Of a DNA stretch of 36,276 nt, positions 30,637 through 36,276 are shown one piece after another. Under the pieces are notes generated by a model. It had not been told where the DNA came from. It did no database searches and was given only the letters and a program-made list of their open reading frames with translations. How positions within the stretch are numbered: position 1 is the stretch's first letter; each line of letters opens with the position of its first letter. Made by a program: the position numbers and the translations under genes. This stretch comes from a virus, in the IMG/VR virus record IMGVR_UViG_3300032271_000680, positions 1 to 36,276 of that record; one strand, written 5' to 3'.

Positions 30637-30917
30637 CGCCTCCACCTTTCAAGTGCGGCCACGTTGAGGACGCCGGGATCCTCCAACGCGTAGCCGCGCG
30701 CGTACTTCGGATCGCTGTAAAGATAAACGCCATAGACCGTACGCGCGTGTTCGATCACATAGGACACGGCGCGCGGGGACATTCTCCATCGACGAGAAAG
30801 ACATTGCCGTGTCGGAAATTCGCGATTGTGCGCGAGCAGTACCACGTCGACAATGCGCGCGAACAAATCCGCGGTTGTGTGTCGCGTTCCGGATCGCTTT
30901 CGTTTAGTGGTTAACAC
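30633..30917 (-). CDS. HTH-like regulator candidate
   Basis: 94 aa from GTG 30917, with AAGGGGG upstream. PTRQCLSRRWRMSPRAVSYVIEHAR (35-59) has helix-turn-helix spacing (recognition helix SPRAVSYVI), followed by a beta-like GVYLYSDPKYARGYALED segment that could be the wing, and LNVAALERW. The protein is basic. It overlaps the upstream gene by 14 bases. DNA binding is inferred. Confidence 0.62.
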   Translation of the reverse strand: MLTTKRKRSGTRHTTADLFARIVDVVLLAHNREFPTRQCLSRRWRMSPRAVSYVIEHARTVYGVYLYSDPKYARGYALEDPGVLNVAALERWRR

Positions 30918-31164
30918 TCCAGCCCCCTTCGTGCATGCAGTCTTCGTAGCAAGTTCTGCAGATTCGATCGCTACCGTAAATGATGGAACGCTCTTTGGTT
31001 CGGTAATGCTCGCACCGATCGCACTTCATGATGGCGCATTCTGTCATCACTTTCCAAAGTAAATCATTCATGGCCCGCCGATCCGGATCGCGCGGGAGCG
31101 TGTTCACCATGAAACAATCCATCGCATCGCACAAATAGCAAGCCTCTTCGGTTGTGATGTTCAT
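30904..31164 (-). CDS. Small zinc-ribbon-like protein
   Basis: 86 aa. CDRCEH (48-53) and CRTCYED (69-75) form two CxxC knuckles 17 residues apart, with hydrophobic residues between them (SIIYGSDRI), the layout of a zinc ribbon or treble clef. The N-terminal 45 residues are helical and contain two more Cys. It could bind DNA or a host protein. It overlaps the upstream gene by 4 bases (ATGA). Confidence 0.68.
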   Translation of the reverse strand: MNITTEEACYLCDAMDCFMVNTLPRDPDRRAMNDLLWKVMTECAIMKCDRCEHYRTKERSIIYGSDRICRTCYEDCMHEGGWSVNH

Positions 31165-31493
31165 CGCGTTCCCTCCGTCGCGGTTGTTTCTAGATACCAG
31201 CGTCCAACGGGATTCCGGATGACACGCTCGGCGTTTCGTGCCGCGTCCGTGATGCGCGCAACAAGTGCGAGCGCCTCATCCGCCGTAACGGATTCAAGTT
31301 CCATCCCTAGCATCACAATATCGATGCCGTAACGCTCCAGCGTATCGATAGCCTCAATCGCGCTATCTGAAACTTCATCCCCGAAATCGTACGCGTCCAC
31401 AACATCGCGCGCGACGCCTTGCATCTTCCGAATCGTGTCGCGCGTAAAGCGTTCCACCATTTCGGGAACGCCATCGGGCATGAAGCGATTCAC
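31161..31493 (-). CDS. Unknown acidic helical protein
   Basis: 110 aa, starting MNRFMPDGVPEMVERFTRDT. Almost wholly helical and acidic, with VTADEALALVARITDAARNAERV as the last long helix. It overlaps both neighbours by 4 bases. No family recognised and no motif seen. Confidence 0.62.
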   Translation of the reverse strand: MNRFMPDGVPEMVERFTRDTIRKMQGVARDVVDAYDFGDEVSDSAIEAIDTLERYGIDIVMLGMELESVTADEALALVARITDAARNAERVIRNPVGRWYLETTATEGTR

Positions 31494-31906
31494 GCTGCAC
31501 CGCCCTTCGCGTTGGCGCGTCCCAAATCACGCTCGGCGCGTTCGTGGACAATGCGCGCCAGTTCATGGTAGTTCGCATCTTCCAGAATGCACGCGGCCAT
31601 AAAGGCGGCATGCTCCAGCGTGTAGCCGTGCGCGCCATTCCATCGCGCGGCGACGCGGCGCGCGTCCACGCGCTGTCCGATCGTGATGCCATCCCAGTAG
31701 GAAGGCGGCATCGGACGATGCGTGTAGACAACTTCGACGGGTTCGCCCAGCGGCGAGCAGACATGCACGCCATTCTGATCCGCGTCCAGATACGTTTCCC
31801 AAATTGTGCCGCCGTCGGATTCGTGATGAATGCGGGTTGCGCCTTGCCGCGCAAGGCTTGCGCGCGCGCTGTCGATGGTCGAATAGGTTTCGGAAGTTGC
31901 GTTCAT
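31490..31906 (-). CDS. First gene of the nine-gene leftward operon, unknown
   Basis: 138 aa from ATG 31906 (MNATSETYSTIDSARASLAR), with GAGAGGAAACC directly before it; the frame is open to 31939, but that part lies in the leader. The N-terminal half looks like a small beta domain (HHESDGGTIWETYLDADQNG). The C-terminal half is helical and has DARRVAARWNGAHGYTLEHAA. It is expressed from cassette P4. Function unknown. Confidence 0.66.
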   Translation of the reverse strand: MNATSETYSTIDSARASLARQGATRIHHESDGGTIWETYLDADQNGVHVCSPLGEPVEVVYTHRPMPPSYWDGITIGQRVDARRVAARWNGAHGYTLEHAAFMAACILEDANYHELARIVHERAERDLGRANAKGGAA

Positions 31907-31934
31907 GGTTTCCTCTCGTTGTTGGTCGCGGGCA

Positions 31935-31985
31935 GGCAACGTGCCATCCGCAATAGTAGTATACGCGAGCGTAGCGCGATGTCAA
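31935..31985 (-). promoter_or_regulatory. Early promoter cassette (P4) of the nine-gene operon
   Basis: On the minus strand TTGACA (31985-31980), 16 bp, TATACT (31963-31958), then the palindrome GGCACGTTGCC (31945-31935). The -10 box is preceded by CGCG, as in P5 and close to P6. All nine genes down to 29652 follow without a further promoter that I can see. Confidence 0.87.
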
Positions 31986-32000
31986 GTGCGCCGGATGAAA

Positions 32001-32396
32001 TTAGGGAAGATTCTCCCAGATATGCGGACCGCCGATAACGCACATAACGCGAGCCCAGCATCCACTTTCCCCGATACGGTGGCAGGCATCTCTGGAATGC
32101 GCGCGGATATCGCTGGGAATCGTGCTGGCAAACCATGACAGCATCTCATGATGACGCGCGGCGCTGAGATATGCGGCGCGCTCCACGATGGCATCATGAA
32201 TCGCGACGGCATCCATTCCGGCGAGATTGGCCGCGACATCGATCATGGTGGAAACGTAGCGATGGCAACCGTCGCCGTACTGCCCCTCGGCAATGGCGCG
32301 CGCGGCGCCTTCCATCAGTTTGAGCGCGTCGTGATAGTCGGTCGGAGTAGGGGAGGAATAAACGGCAGGGGAGGCGGTCTTAGACTTGGCAGACAT
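32001..32396 (-). CDS. Unknown protein
   Basis: 131 aa, starting MSAKSKTASPAVYSSPTPTD, then helical: LMEGAARAIAEGQYGDGCHRY and DAIVERAAYLSAARHHEML. Ends CVIGGPHIWENLP. AGGA lies 6 bases before the ATG. There is no cassette promoter in the 74 bases upstream, only a strong hairpin, so it probably depends on read-through from the DUF932-like gene. Function unknown. Confidence 0.65.
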   Translation of the reverse strand: MSAKSKTASPAVYSSPTPTDYHDALKLMEGAARAIAEGQYGDGCHRYVSTMIDVAANLAGMDAVAIHDAIVERAAYLSAARHHEMLSWFASTIPSDIRAHSRDACHRIGESGCWARVMCVIGGPHIWENLP

Positions 32397-32431
32397 TGTT
32401 AGTCCTATCTGAAATGGGGGGAATGGGAAGA

Positions 32432-32460
32432 GGGGGAACGCTCGCGGGCAGCGTTCCCCC
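32432..32460 (-). terminator. Hairpin between the DUF932-like gene and the next gene
   Basis: GGGGGAACGCT (32432-32442) and AGCGTTCCCCC (32450-32460) pair over 11 bp with a 7-base loop. On the minus strand no T-run follows, so it may be a partial terminator or an mRNA 3' stabiliser rather than a full stop. Confidence 0.6.
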
Positions 32461-32470
32461 CCAGTATGGG

Positions 32471-33487
32471 TTACTTCACGAGTGCCGCGGCCGTGTCCAG
32501 CGCGGTGGACACGTCATCCGACACGCTTCCATCCCACGCGGCATAGGCGCGAACGGCGGAATCCTTCGTGCGAACGGATCCAACGGAGCGCGAGTGCTGG
32601 ATCCAGTTCGTGACAGCGTTCGCGGCCACCCAGAGATTCGCGCCGAACTTCTGGGACTCGATATCGAAGACCCGCGCGGCATGCGCAAGACCGGACACGG
32701 CACGCTCCCGGCGGTTCTCTTCCCAGCCGTTCTTCGGGTTCTGGGGAATGTCGCCATCCAACTTGGTGATGACGTCGACCCAAAGAGACTGGATAGCCTC
32801 ACGCGTGACGGGCGTACGCGCCATCGCACGCGCGACGGTAGCGCCTTGCTCGATAGTGTTATTCCACGCCTTGATGCATCGCGCGAGTTCCTCGACGCGC
32901 GTATTTAGGTTCAGGGTATGCCGGAAGGAAACGGCATTCCGGCGAGCGCCCAGCGCGAGATGGAAAGTGTTGCTGCAGACAACCCGCACACCCGTAGGAA
33001 TCGCCTTGAGCGCGAGCGTGCCATCGTGGCCATTCGCGAGGAAGAGATACGGGACGGTTTCGTCTCCCGGCGCGCCGAATTCGACAGACTTGCCGCGAAG
33101 CAGCATCCACACGCGGCGGCCGCCGCGAATGCTCCCGGCCGTCTCCACTTCGGCCATGCCGTCAGCGTTCGCGCGCAGGGCATCGGCCAGTTCGGCCAGT
33201 TGCGCATTCTGGAAAGGCGAGTAGTCGGGGCCAACGATGCCCAGCACGCTCTTATCGTCGCTGCGAACCAGCACCTTGCCCGCGTCGGTCGAGACGCGGA
33301 ATTCGCCGTCCTCGCCGGGATTGAAGACGCCCGTAATGCTGGCGGACTCTTCGACCGTCCATTCCAATCCGGCAAGGCGCAGCGCCGCGTAGGGGTTCAT
33401 CGCGCCCTTGACCACCGTACCCATGCCATGCCATGCGCCAGCGTCGGCGAGCGCGAGTCCGTCATTCGTGTGCAGTTCGTGTGCCAT
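32471..33487 (-). CDS. DUF932 / phage-plasmid-like protein
   Basis: 338 aa from ATG 33487 with GAGAGGAACACACA before it; the frame is open to 33562 only through the promoter leader. The N-terminus AHELHTNDGLALADAGAWHGMGT, then DKSVLGIVGPDYSPFQNAQLAEL, GRRVWMLLRGKSVE and GVRVVCSNTFHLAL, are hallmarks of the DUF932 family (phage/plasmid-like protein TIGR03299). It is widespread on phages and plasmids and of unknown function, though often highly expressed early. It has its own cassette promoter P5. Confidence 0.88.
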   Translation of the reverse strand: MAHELHTNDGLALADAGAWHGMGTVVKGAMNPYAALRLAGLEWTVEESASITGVFNPGEDGEFRVSTDAGKVLVRSDDKSVLGIVGPDYSPFQNAQLAELADALRANADGMAEVETAGSIRGGRRVWMLLRGKSVEFGAPGDETVPYLFLANGHDGTLALKAIPTGVRVVCSNTFHLALGARRNAVSFRHTLNLNTRVEELARCIKAWNNTIEQGATVARAMARTPVTREAIQSLWVDVITKLDGDIPQNPKNGWEENRRERAVSGLAHAARVFDIESQKFGANLWVAANAVTNWIQHSRSVGSVRTKDSAVRAYAAWDGSVSDDVSTALDTAAALVK

Positions 33488-33523
33488 TGTGTGTTCCTCT
33501 CGTTTCGTTGTTGTGCATCGTCG

Positions 33524-33576
33524 GCAACGTGCTTCCGATGTTGAGTGAAGTATACGCGGCAATACAATCCGCGCAA
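33524..33576 (-). promoter_or_regulatory. Early promoter cassette (P5) of the DUF932-like gene
   Basis: On the minus strand TTGCGC (33576-33571), 16 bp, TATACT (33554-33549), then core GCACGTTGC (33532-33524). This is the only cassette whose -35 departs from TTGACA, and the flanks of its core are not symmetric. An AATTTC-rich element lies upstream (33577-33605). Confidence 0.78.
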
Positions 33577-33601
33577 GGGGTAAGTCTAGAAATTTCTCAA
33601 A

Positions 33602-33976
33602 TTACGACATGGTCCCATATTCGACGCCCGTCGCCGGATCGGCATCGGCGCACGCGAGCATGGCATCTTCGCGGGACTCGCGAACCAATTCGCGAGCAAG
33701 GCGCCAAGCCTCAAGGCCGCGCACCATGCCCATGGTCACTTTGTAAATCTCTCGCGCGGGAATATAGCCATAGGTGAGTTGACGGATGCCGCCTTCGGCG
33801 TTCATCATTTGCACCAACTGCCAGCCGCCGTAGGCGTTCTCGGCATAGACCGTGCCAATGTTGGCCTGCAGGCCATTCCCGACGCGCGTCCAAGGCGCGG
33901 TGTTCATGCCCATTTCCTCGTTGAGGATGGCGACAGCGGCGGAGACATCCTTAGCAGTGATTCGATAGTTGCTCAT
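33602..33976 (-). CDS. Unknown protein
   Basis: 124 aa, starting MSNYRITAKDVSAAVAILNE. A helix, then TAPWTRVGNGLQANIGTVYAENAYGG, then WQLVQMMNAEGGIRQLTYGYIPAREI, the pattern of a small alpha/beta protein recurrent in phage early regions. The C-terminal helix is acidic (ARELVRESREDAMLAC). GAGAGGAACACA precedes the ATG, nearly identical to the site of the DUF932-like gene. Expressed from cassette P6. Confidence 0.68.
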   Translation of the reverse strand: MSNYRITAKDVSAAVAILNEEMGMNTAPWTRVGNGLQANIGTVYAENAYGGWQLVQMMNAEGGIRQLTYGYIPAREIYKVTMGMVRGLEAWRLARELVRESREDAMLACADADPATGVEYGTMS

Positions 33977-34004
33977 TGTGTTCCTCTCGTTTCGTGACGG
34001 GCCG

Positions 34005-34059
34005 CGCGCAACGTGCGCGGGGCATGCGTGTAGTATACGCTGGGGTATCGTGATGTCAA
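34005..34059 (-). promoter_or_regulatory. Early promoter cassette (P6)
   Basis: On the minus strand TTGACA (34059-34054), 16 bp, TATACT (34037-34032), then palindrome CGCGCACGTTGCGCG (34019-34005). The upstream AATTTC-rich element lies at 34060-34095. Leader end and ribosome site (CGAAACGAGAGGAACAC) are nearly the same as in P5. Confidence 0.9.
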
Positions 34060-34102
34060 GTAGGGTGAATCGAAATTCGAAGAAATTCCTGAGATTGAGT
34101 TA

Positions 34103-34534
34103 TCAGGAATTCGCGAGGAAGTACTTAAGGCGCGTTTCGATTCCGGGGATGTACTTCGCGAATGCGGCGCGACGATTGAATTGGCGATAGAATCGTACGT
34201 CCTCCATCACACGTCCCATTTCGCCACCCATGGTATACTCGATGGGCGTATAATCCGCGGCGCGAATGCTGTCGGCGATGTCCTGCGCCAGCGTGACGGC
34301 GGCGCAGATTTCCCCGGCAAGCATGTCGCGACGGTCCCCCATAGCATCTTGTTCGCCGCACCACATGGACTGCGCCTTCGCGCGCCCCTCCGGCGATGAC
34401 CAATAGGCATCCTCGCGGGCAAGCGTGATTTCATCGAGGGTAGCGCGCGCAAGCGTTCGCACGCGGAGAGTCTGCAGGACGTGAACGGGCAGAACGGCGG
34501 TCGCGCGGAGAGCGAAAGAATTGAGGGTAGGCAT
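34103..34534 (-). CDS. Unknown protein
   Basis: 143 aa, starting MPTLNSFALRATAVLPVHVL. Mostly helical, with a run LARATLDEITLAREDAYWSS and MEDVRFYRQFNRRAAFAKYI. AGAAAGGAACACACA precedes the ATG. Driven by cassette P7. No family recognised. Confidence 0.65.
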   Translation of the reverse strand: MPTLNSFALRATAVLPVHVLQTLRVRTLARATLDEITLAREDAYWSSPEGRAKAQSMWCGEQDAMGDRRDMLAGEICAAVTLAQDIADSIRAADYTPIEYTMGGEMGRVMEDVRFYRQFNRRAAFAKYIPGIETRLKYFLANS

Positions 34535-34565
34535 TGTGTGTTCCTTTCTCGGTTTCGTGCGGACC

Positions 34566-34619
34566 GCGCAACGTGCGCAACCCGCGTCTAGATGATACCC
34601 CTAGATATAATGCTGTCAA
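34566..34619 (-). promoter_or_regulatory. Early promoter cassette (P7)
   Basis: On the minus strand TTGACA (34619-34614), 16 bp, TATCAT (34597-34592), then palindrome GCGCACGTTGCGC (34578-34566). An AT-rich upstream element with AAGAAATTCGA lies at 34620-34655. Confidence 0.86.
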
Positions 34620-34671
34620 GGGGTGAGCATCGAATTTCTTCGATTTATTTGAATGTCACGCGCGCCACAAT

Positions 34672-34715
34672 GCCGCGCATCCGGCCCCCTCCGGAGAGGG
34701 GACACGGTGCGCGGC
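34672..34715 (-). terminator. Two-level hairpin after the 34720-35019 gene
   Basis: The outer arms GCCGCGCA (34672-34679) and TGCGCGGC (34708-34715) pair over 8 bp. Inside, CCCCTC (34686-34691) and GAGGGG (34696-34701) pair around a 4-base loop. It lies 5 bases after the leftward gene's stop and before the next promoter. There is no T-run. It is a likely terminator that insulates the P8 and P7 units. Confidence 0.6.
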
Positions 34716-34719
34716 ACGG

Positions 34720-35019
34720 TTACGCAGAGAAAGCGGACTCCCCTACATCAAACCCGCGAGCGTGCATGTTCGCGCGAAGTTGAATCAACACGCTACGCTT
34801 ATTGCCCTTGAAGCCGTAGCGTGACTTCACGGTGGCGTAGGCAGAGGGGCCGCGACTCAACTTCATGCCCGTGCGGACTTCAAAGTCGAGGGCCTGAAGA
34901 GTCATCAATTCCGCGAACGCGCGCACGTTGTCTTCACCCACAATGCTGAAGCCGCCGGAAGGGCTTTCGGTAACGGTGAGAGGAGAGGAGGGGCGAGTGT
35001 TGTTGTTGTTGCTGCTCAT
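34720..35019 (-). CDS. Unknown protein, first gene of the leftward early region
   Basis: 99 aa. The N-terminus is Ser/Asn-rich and disordered (MSSNNNNTRPSSPLTVTESP). The middle GFSIVGEDNVRAFAELMTLQALDFEVRTG is followed by a basic segment (VKSRYGFKGNKRSVLIQLRA) with possible DNA or RNA contact. GAAGGAACCCGACA precedes the ATG. Driven by cassette P8, next to the late/packaging region. Confidence 0.66.
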   Translation of the reverse strand: MSSNNNNTRPSSPLTVTESPSGGFSIVGEDNVRAFAELMTLQALDFEVRTGMKLSRGPSAYATVKSRYGFKGNKRSVLIQLRANMHARGFDVGESAFSA

Positions 35020-35048
35020 TGTCGGGTTCCTTCAATTCGGGATTAGGT

Positions 35049-35096
35049 CGGCAACGTGCCGATACGGTAATATACCACGCCATATATCGATGTCAA
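35049..35096 (-). promoter_or_regulatory. Early promoter cassette (P8)
   Basis: On the minus strand TTGACA (35096-35091), 16 bp, TATATT (35074-35069), then palindrome CGGCACGTTGCCG (35061-35049). The upstream AATTTC-rich element spans 35097-35135. In this cassette the palindrome is closest to the -10 box (10 bp from box to core, against 14-17 in the others). Confidence 0.88.
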
Positions 35097-35270
35097 TACG
35101 GTAGAATGGAAATTCTGAGAAATTTCTACAATCGATAAACGTGGCCGTATAACGGTTAGGCGAAAGTACGGTACTACCCCTAGTGGTACTGTAGAACCCA
35201 CAACACAACATATAGATATCGACTACGATGGCTCCAGCAGCGTTTCTAGCGCGAACTTGGGTAGTCAGTC

Positions 35271-35345
35271 ATCCGAAATTCGGACTCGTCCTAGGGCATC
35301 CTAGGCCGTTTAGCGTCCAAAGTGCCAATAATCCGAAATTCGGAC
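35271..35345. repeat. Pair of ATCCGAAATTCGGAC repeats, 60-bp period
   Basis: Two identical 15-base copies at 35271-35285 and 35331-35345. The core TCCGAA-A-TTCGGA is a perfect inverted repeat with a central A. A spacing of 60 bp is close to six helical turns, so proteins bound to both would face the same side of the DNA. Confidence 0.85.
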
Positions 35346-35383
35346 ACCGAACGCATGCCGAACGTGACGCCCGCGTATCGCGT

Positions 35384-35391
35384 GCTATGAT
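35384..35391 (+). promoter_or_regulatory. Possible late promoter with extended -10 element
   Basis: TGC-TATGAT (TATGAT at 35386-35391) fits an extended -10 box; no good -35 is present 16-18 bp upstream (GTGACG at best). It would start RNA near 35398, almost at GTG 35400, giving a leaderless or nearly leaderless message, so it is only a candidate. Confidence 0.35.
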
Positions 35392-35399
35392 CCGGGCGA

Positions 35400-35864
35400 G
35401 TGAGTGGTGAGAGAGAGAATGATCAGCGCCCCGCGTCCAATCCCCCGCCGATGCGCGGGGTAGGGGACTCGCTATCGGACGCGGACCAGCGCGAACGCCG
35501 CATGCACTTGTGGGCGCTGGAGCGCGCGGTCTACGGTGGGTGGGACATTCCCGATAACGCTAGGAAGGATGCTCCCGCGTTCTTGGTCGACCTAGCGAAT
35601 GACCCCAGCGCCAACACGCGTAACCGGATCCGCGCTATCGAAGTGCTCGCGGCGCTGTCGCGGGACCGCGTGGACGCCACCGTCCAACTCGACCGCATCT
35701 ATCGCCTTGACGACGGCACGGCCACCGACCGCGTGGAAGTTGTGTCCGATATGCCCGATAGCGCGTTGGAGGCTGTCGCGCGGTCCATCGTGTCCTCGCC
35801 GCATCCGGCGCTCCCATCGCCGGAGTGTGTCAATCCGATAACCCTGCCCAAGTTGGACGCGTGA
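35400..35864 (+). CDS. terS: Terminase small subunit candidate
   Basis: 154 aa from GTG 35400. Small terminases recognise the packaging site and hand DNA to TerL. Size, position directly before terL and a 4-base overlap (GTGA) support this. The core is helical (LWALERAVYGGWDIPDNA, PAFLVDLANDPSANTRNRIRAIEVLAALSRDR). The N-terminus (1-30) is charged and disordered, and the C-terminus Pro-rich. A classic N-terminal HTH is not obvious. The start is uncertain: ATG 35451 would remove 17 residues. Confidence 0.72.
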   Translation: MSGERENDQRPASNPPPMRGVGDSLSDADQRERRMHLWALERAVYGGWDIPDNARKDAPAFLVDLANDPSANTRNRIRAIEVLAALSRDRVDATVQLDRIYRLDDGTATDRVEVVSDMPDSALEAVARSIVSSPHPALPSPECVNPITLPKLDA

Positions 35865-36276
35865 CGGACCCGGATAACGGCGCGCTATCGGACACGCTGC
35901 CCGTCGTGGCCGCCGATGCGCCCGCGGCGATCCCGGCGCTCACGCCAGCCGCGGCCGTCGCCGCAGCGCGCGATAACCCAGCCGCATTCGTTGCGCTCAT
36001 GCTGGGCAAGGCGGTTTCCCCGCTACAGCGCGAACTTATCGCGCATGCTCTCGCGCATCACTCGTGGTACGGAGAGATTCCCCGCGGACACGCGAAGACG
36101 TCAACGCTTACTTACCTATGCGCATGGTGGCTAGGCAAACGTCCGGGAACGCGAATCAAGTTGGTCGGAAGCAACGATGACGCAGCCGCGGCCACGTCGC
36201 GGTTTCTTCGCGATGTCATCCGTTCTCCGCTATATCGCGCGATATTTCCGCATGTCACGCTGAAATCTGGCGAAGA
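35861..36276 (+). CDS. terL: Terminase large subunit, N-terminal part (continues at position 1)
   Basis: Starts at GTG 35861 overlapping the small terminase stop (GTGA) and runs off the window end in frame with 1-1207. Residues 74-81 (PRGHAKTS) are the Walker A-type ATP-binding loop of phage terminases, preceded by AVSPLQRELIAHALAHHSWY, the usual adenine-motif region. An Ala/Pro-rich N-terminal tail (10-40) precedes the ATPase. No ATG is available nearby; the GTG with coupling is the natural start. Confidence 0.92.
   Translation, partial: MTDPDNGALSDTLPVVAADAPAAIPALTPAAAVAAARDNPAAFVALMLGKAVSPLQRELIAHALAHHSWYGEIPRGHAKTSTLTYLCAWWLGKRPGTRIKLVGSNDDAAAATSRFLRDVIRSPLYRAIFPHVTLKSGE
36154..36276. 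repeat. Terminal direct repeat, right copy
   Basis: Identical to positions 1-123; marks the overlap of a circular assembly. Features in this stretch are the same DNA as the start of the window. Confidence 0.95.

Larger units (their letters stand above)
35101..35399. promoter_or_regulatory. Divergent early/late control region and possible packaging site
   Basis: 299 bases without a convincing gene. They hold the upstream element of P8 (to 35135), a near-palindrome ACCCCTAGTGGT around 35186, two CCTAGG hexamers near 35290 and 35300, and two exact copies of ATCCGAAATTCGGAC (35271-35285, 35331-35345) exactly 60 bp apart. Each copy contains the palindrome TCCGAAATTCGGA. Being directly upstream of the small terminase gene, it could carry late operators, or the cos/pac site bound by the terminase. 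Confidence 0.55.

Noticed and set aside
31563-31985. 140-codon minus-strand frame overlapping the first gene of the nine-gene operon
   Set aside because: Begins inside the promoter -35 box and is Arg-rich shadow sequence of the better-supported frame.
35228-35410. 60-codon plus-strand frame before the small terminase
   Set aside because: Its repeated PKFG residues just reflect the two DNA palindromes; no ribosome site, and it runs into terS.
1-36276. Integrase, transposase, toxin-antitoxin pair or restriction system
   Set aside because: No signature motifs seen; the XRE-like gene at 29652 has no toxin-like neighbour.

Overview
The window looks like one complete, circularly assembled genome of a tailed bacteriophage. 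The first 123 bases are repeated exactly at 36154-36276, and the large terminase gene reads in frame across that junction, so the unique genome is about 36,153 bp. There is no integrase, excisionase, tRNA or CRISPR array, and no host-like gene. Consensus sigma-70-type promoters and a lipoprotein-like signal suggest a Gram-negative-type host. The host cannot be named from the sequence; a planctomycete-like host is only a guess prompted by a very cysteine-rich protein.

Rightward late block (35400 through the junction to 21651): small and large terminase, a Mu gp29-like portal, a Mu gpF-like head morphogenesis protein, head-fibre-like proteins, a protease/scaffold polyprotein with two well-formed internal starts, a decoration protein and the major capsid protein. 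A strong C(UUCG)G hairpin follows. Then come connector and tail completion proteins, a tail-tube candidate, and tail assembly chaperones joined by a textbook -1 frameshift site (GGGAAAC followed directly by the 0-frame stop). After these lie a very short tape-measure candidate, two large tail proteins, and a repeat-rich fibre with a glycine-rich tip. The block ends with small membrane proteins, a cysteine-rich protein with 34 Cys, and a small CxxC protein. Most late genes overlap by 1 or 4 bases (TAATG, ATGA, GTGA). No endolysin is recognisable.

Leftward recombination block (25911 to 21644): small unknown proteins, a winged-helix-like protein, a tandem helix-turn-helix regulator, RusA resolvase, a Bet/RecT annealing protein and a Gp157-like protein. 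Rightward genes at 26071-27301 encode a calcineurin-type phosphoesterase and a small HExxH protein. About 330 non-coding bases rich in inverted repeats follow, and may hold a structured RNA. A leftward PD-(D/E)XK-like nuclease gene sits behind a promoter, a compact folded leader and an intrinsic terminator. Facing it, a rightward promoter with another folded leader drives a DUF1376-type replication gene and two small genes.

Leftward accessory early block (35019 to 29652): four genes with a cassette promoter directly upstream (starts at 35019, 34534, 33976 and 33487), the last of these followed by one gene without its own promoter (32396), then a nine-gene operon (31906 to 29652) of tightly overlapping small genes. 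The most striking signal in the window is here. Seven leftward transcription units start with nearly the same cassette: TTGACA-like box, 16-17 bp, TATAMT-like box, then a short palindrome with core GCACGTTGC or GCACGGTGC just after the expected start, then a purine-rich ribosome site. Four also share an upstream AATTTC-rich element. This looks like a phage-wide early regulon with an unidentified regulator, or a family of 5' mRNA hairpins.
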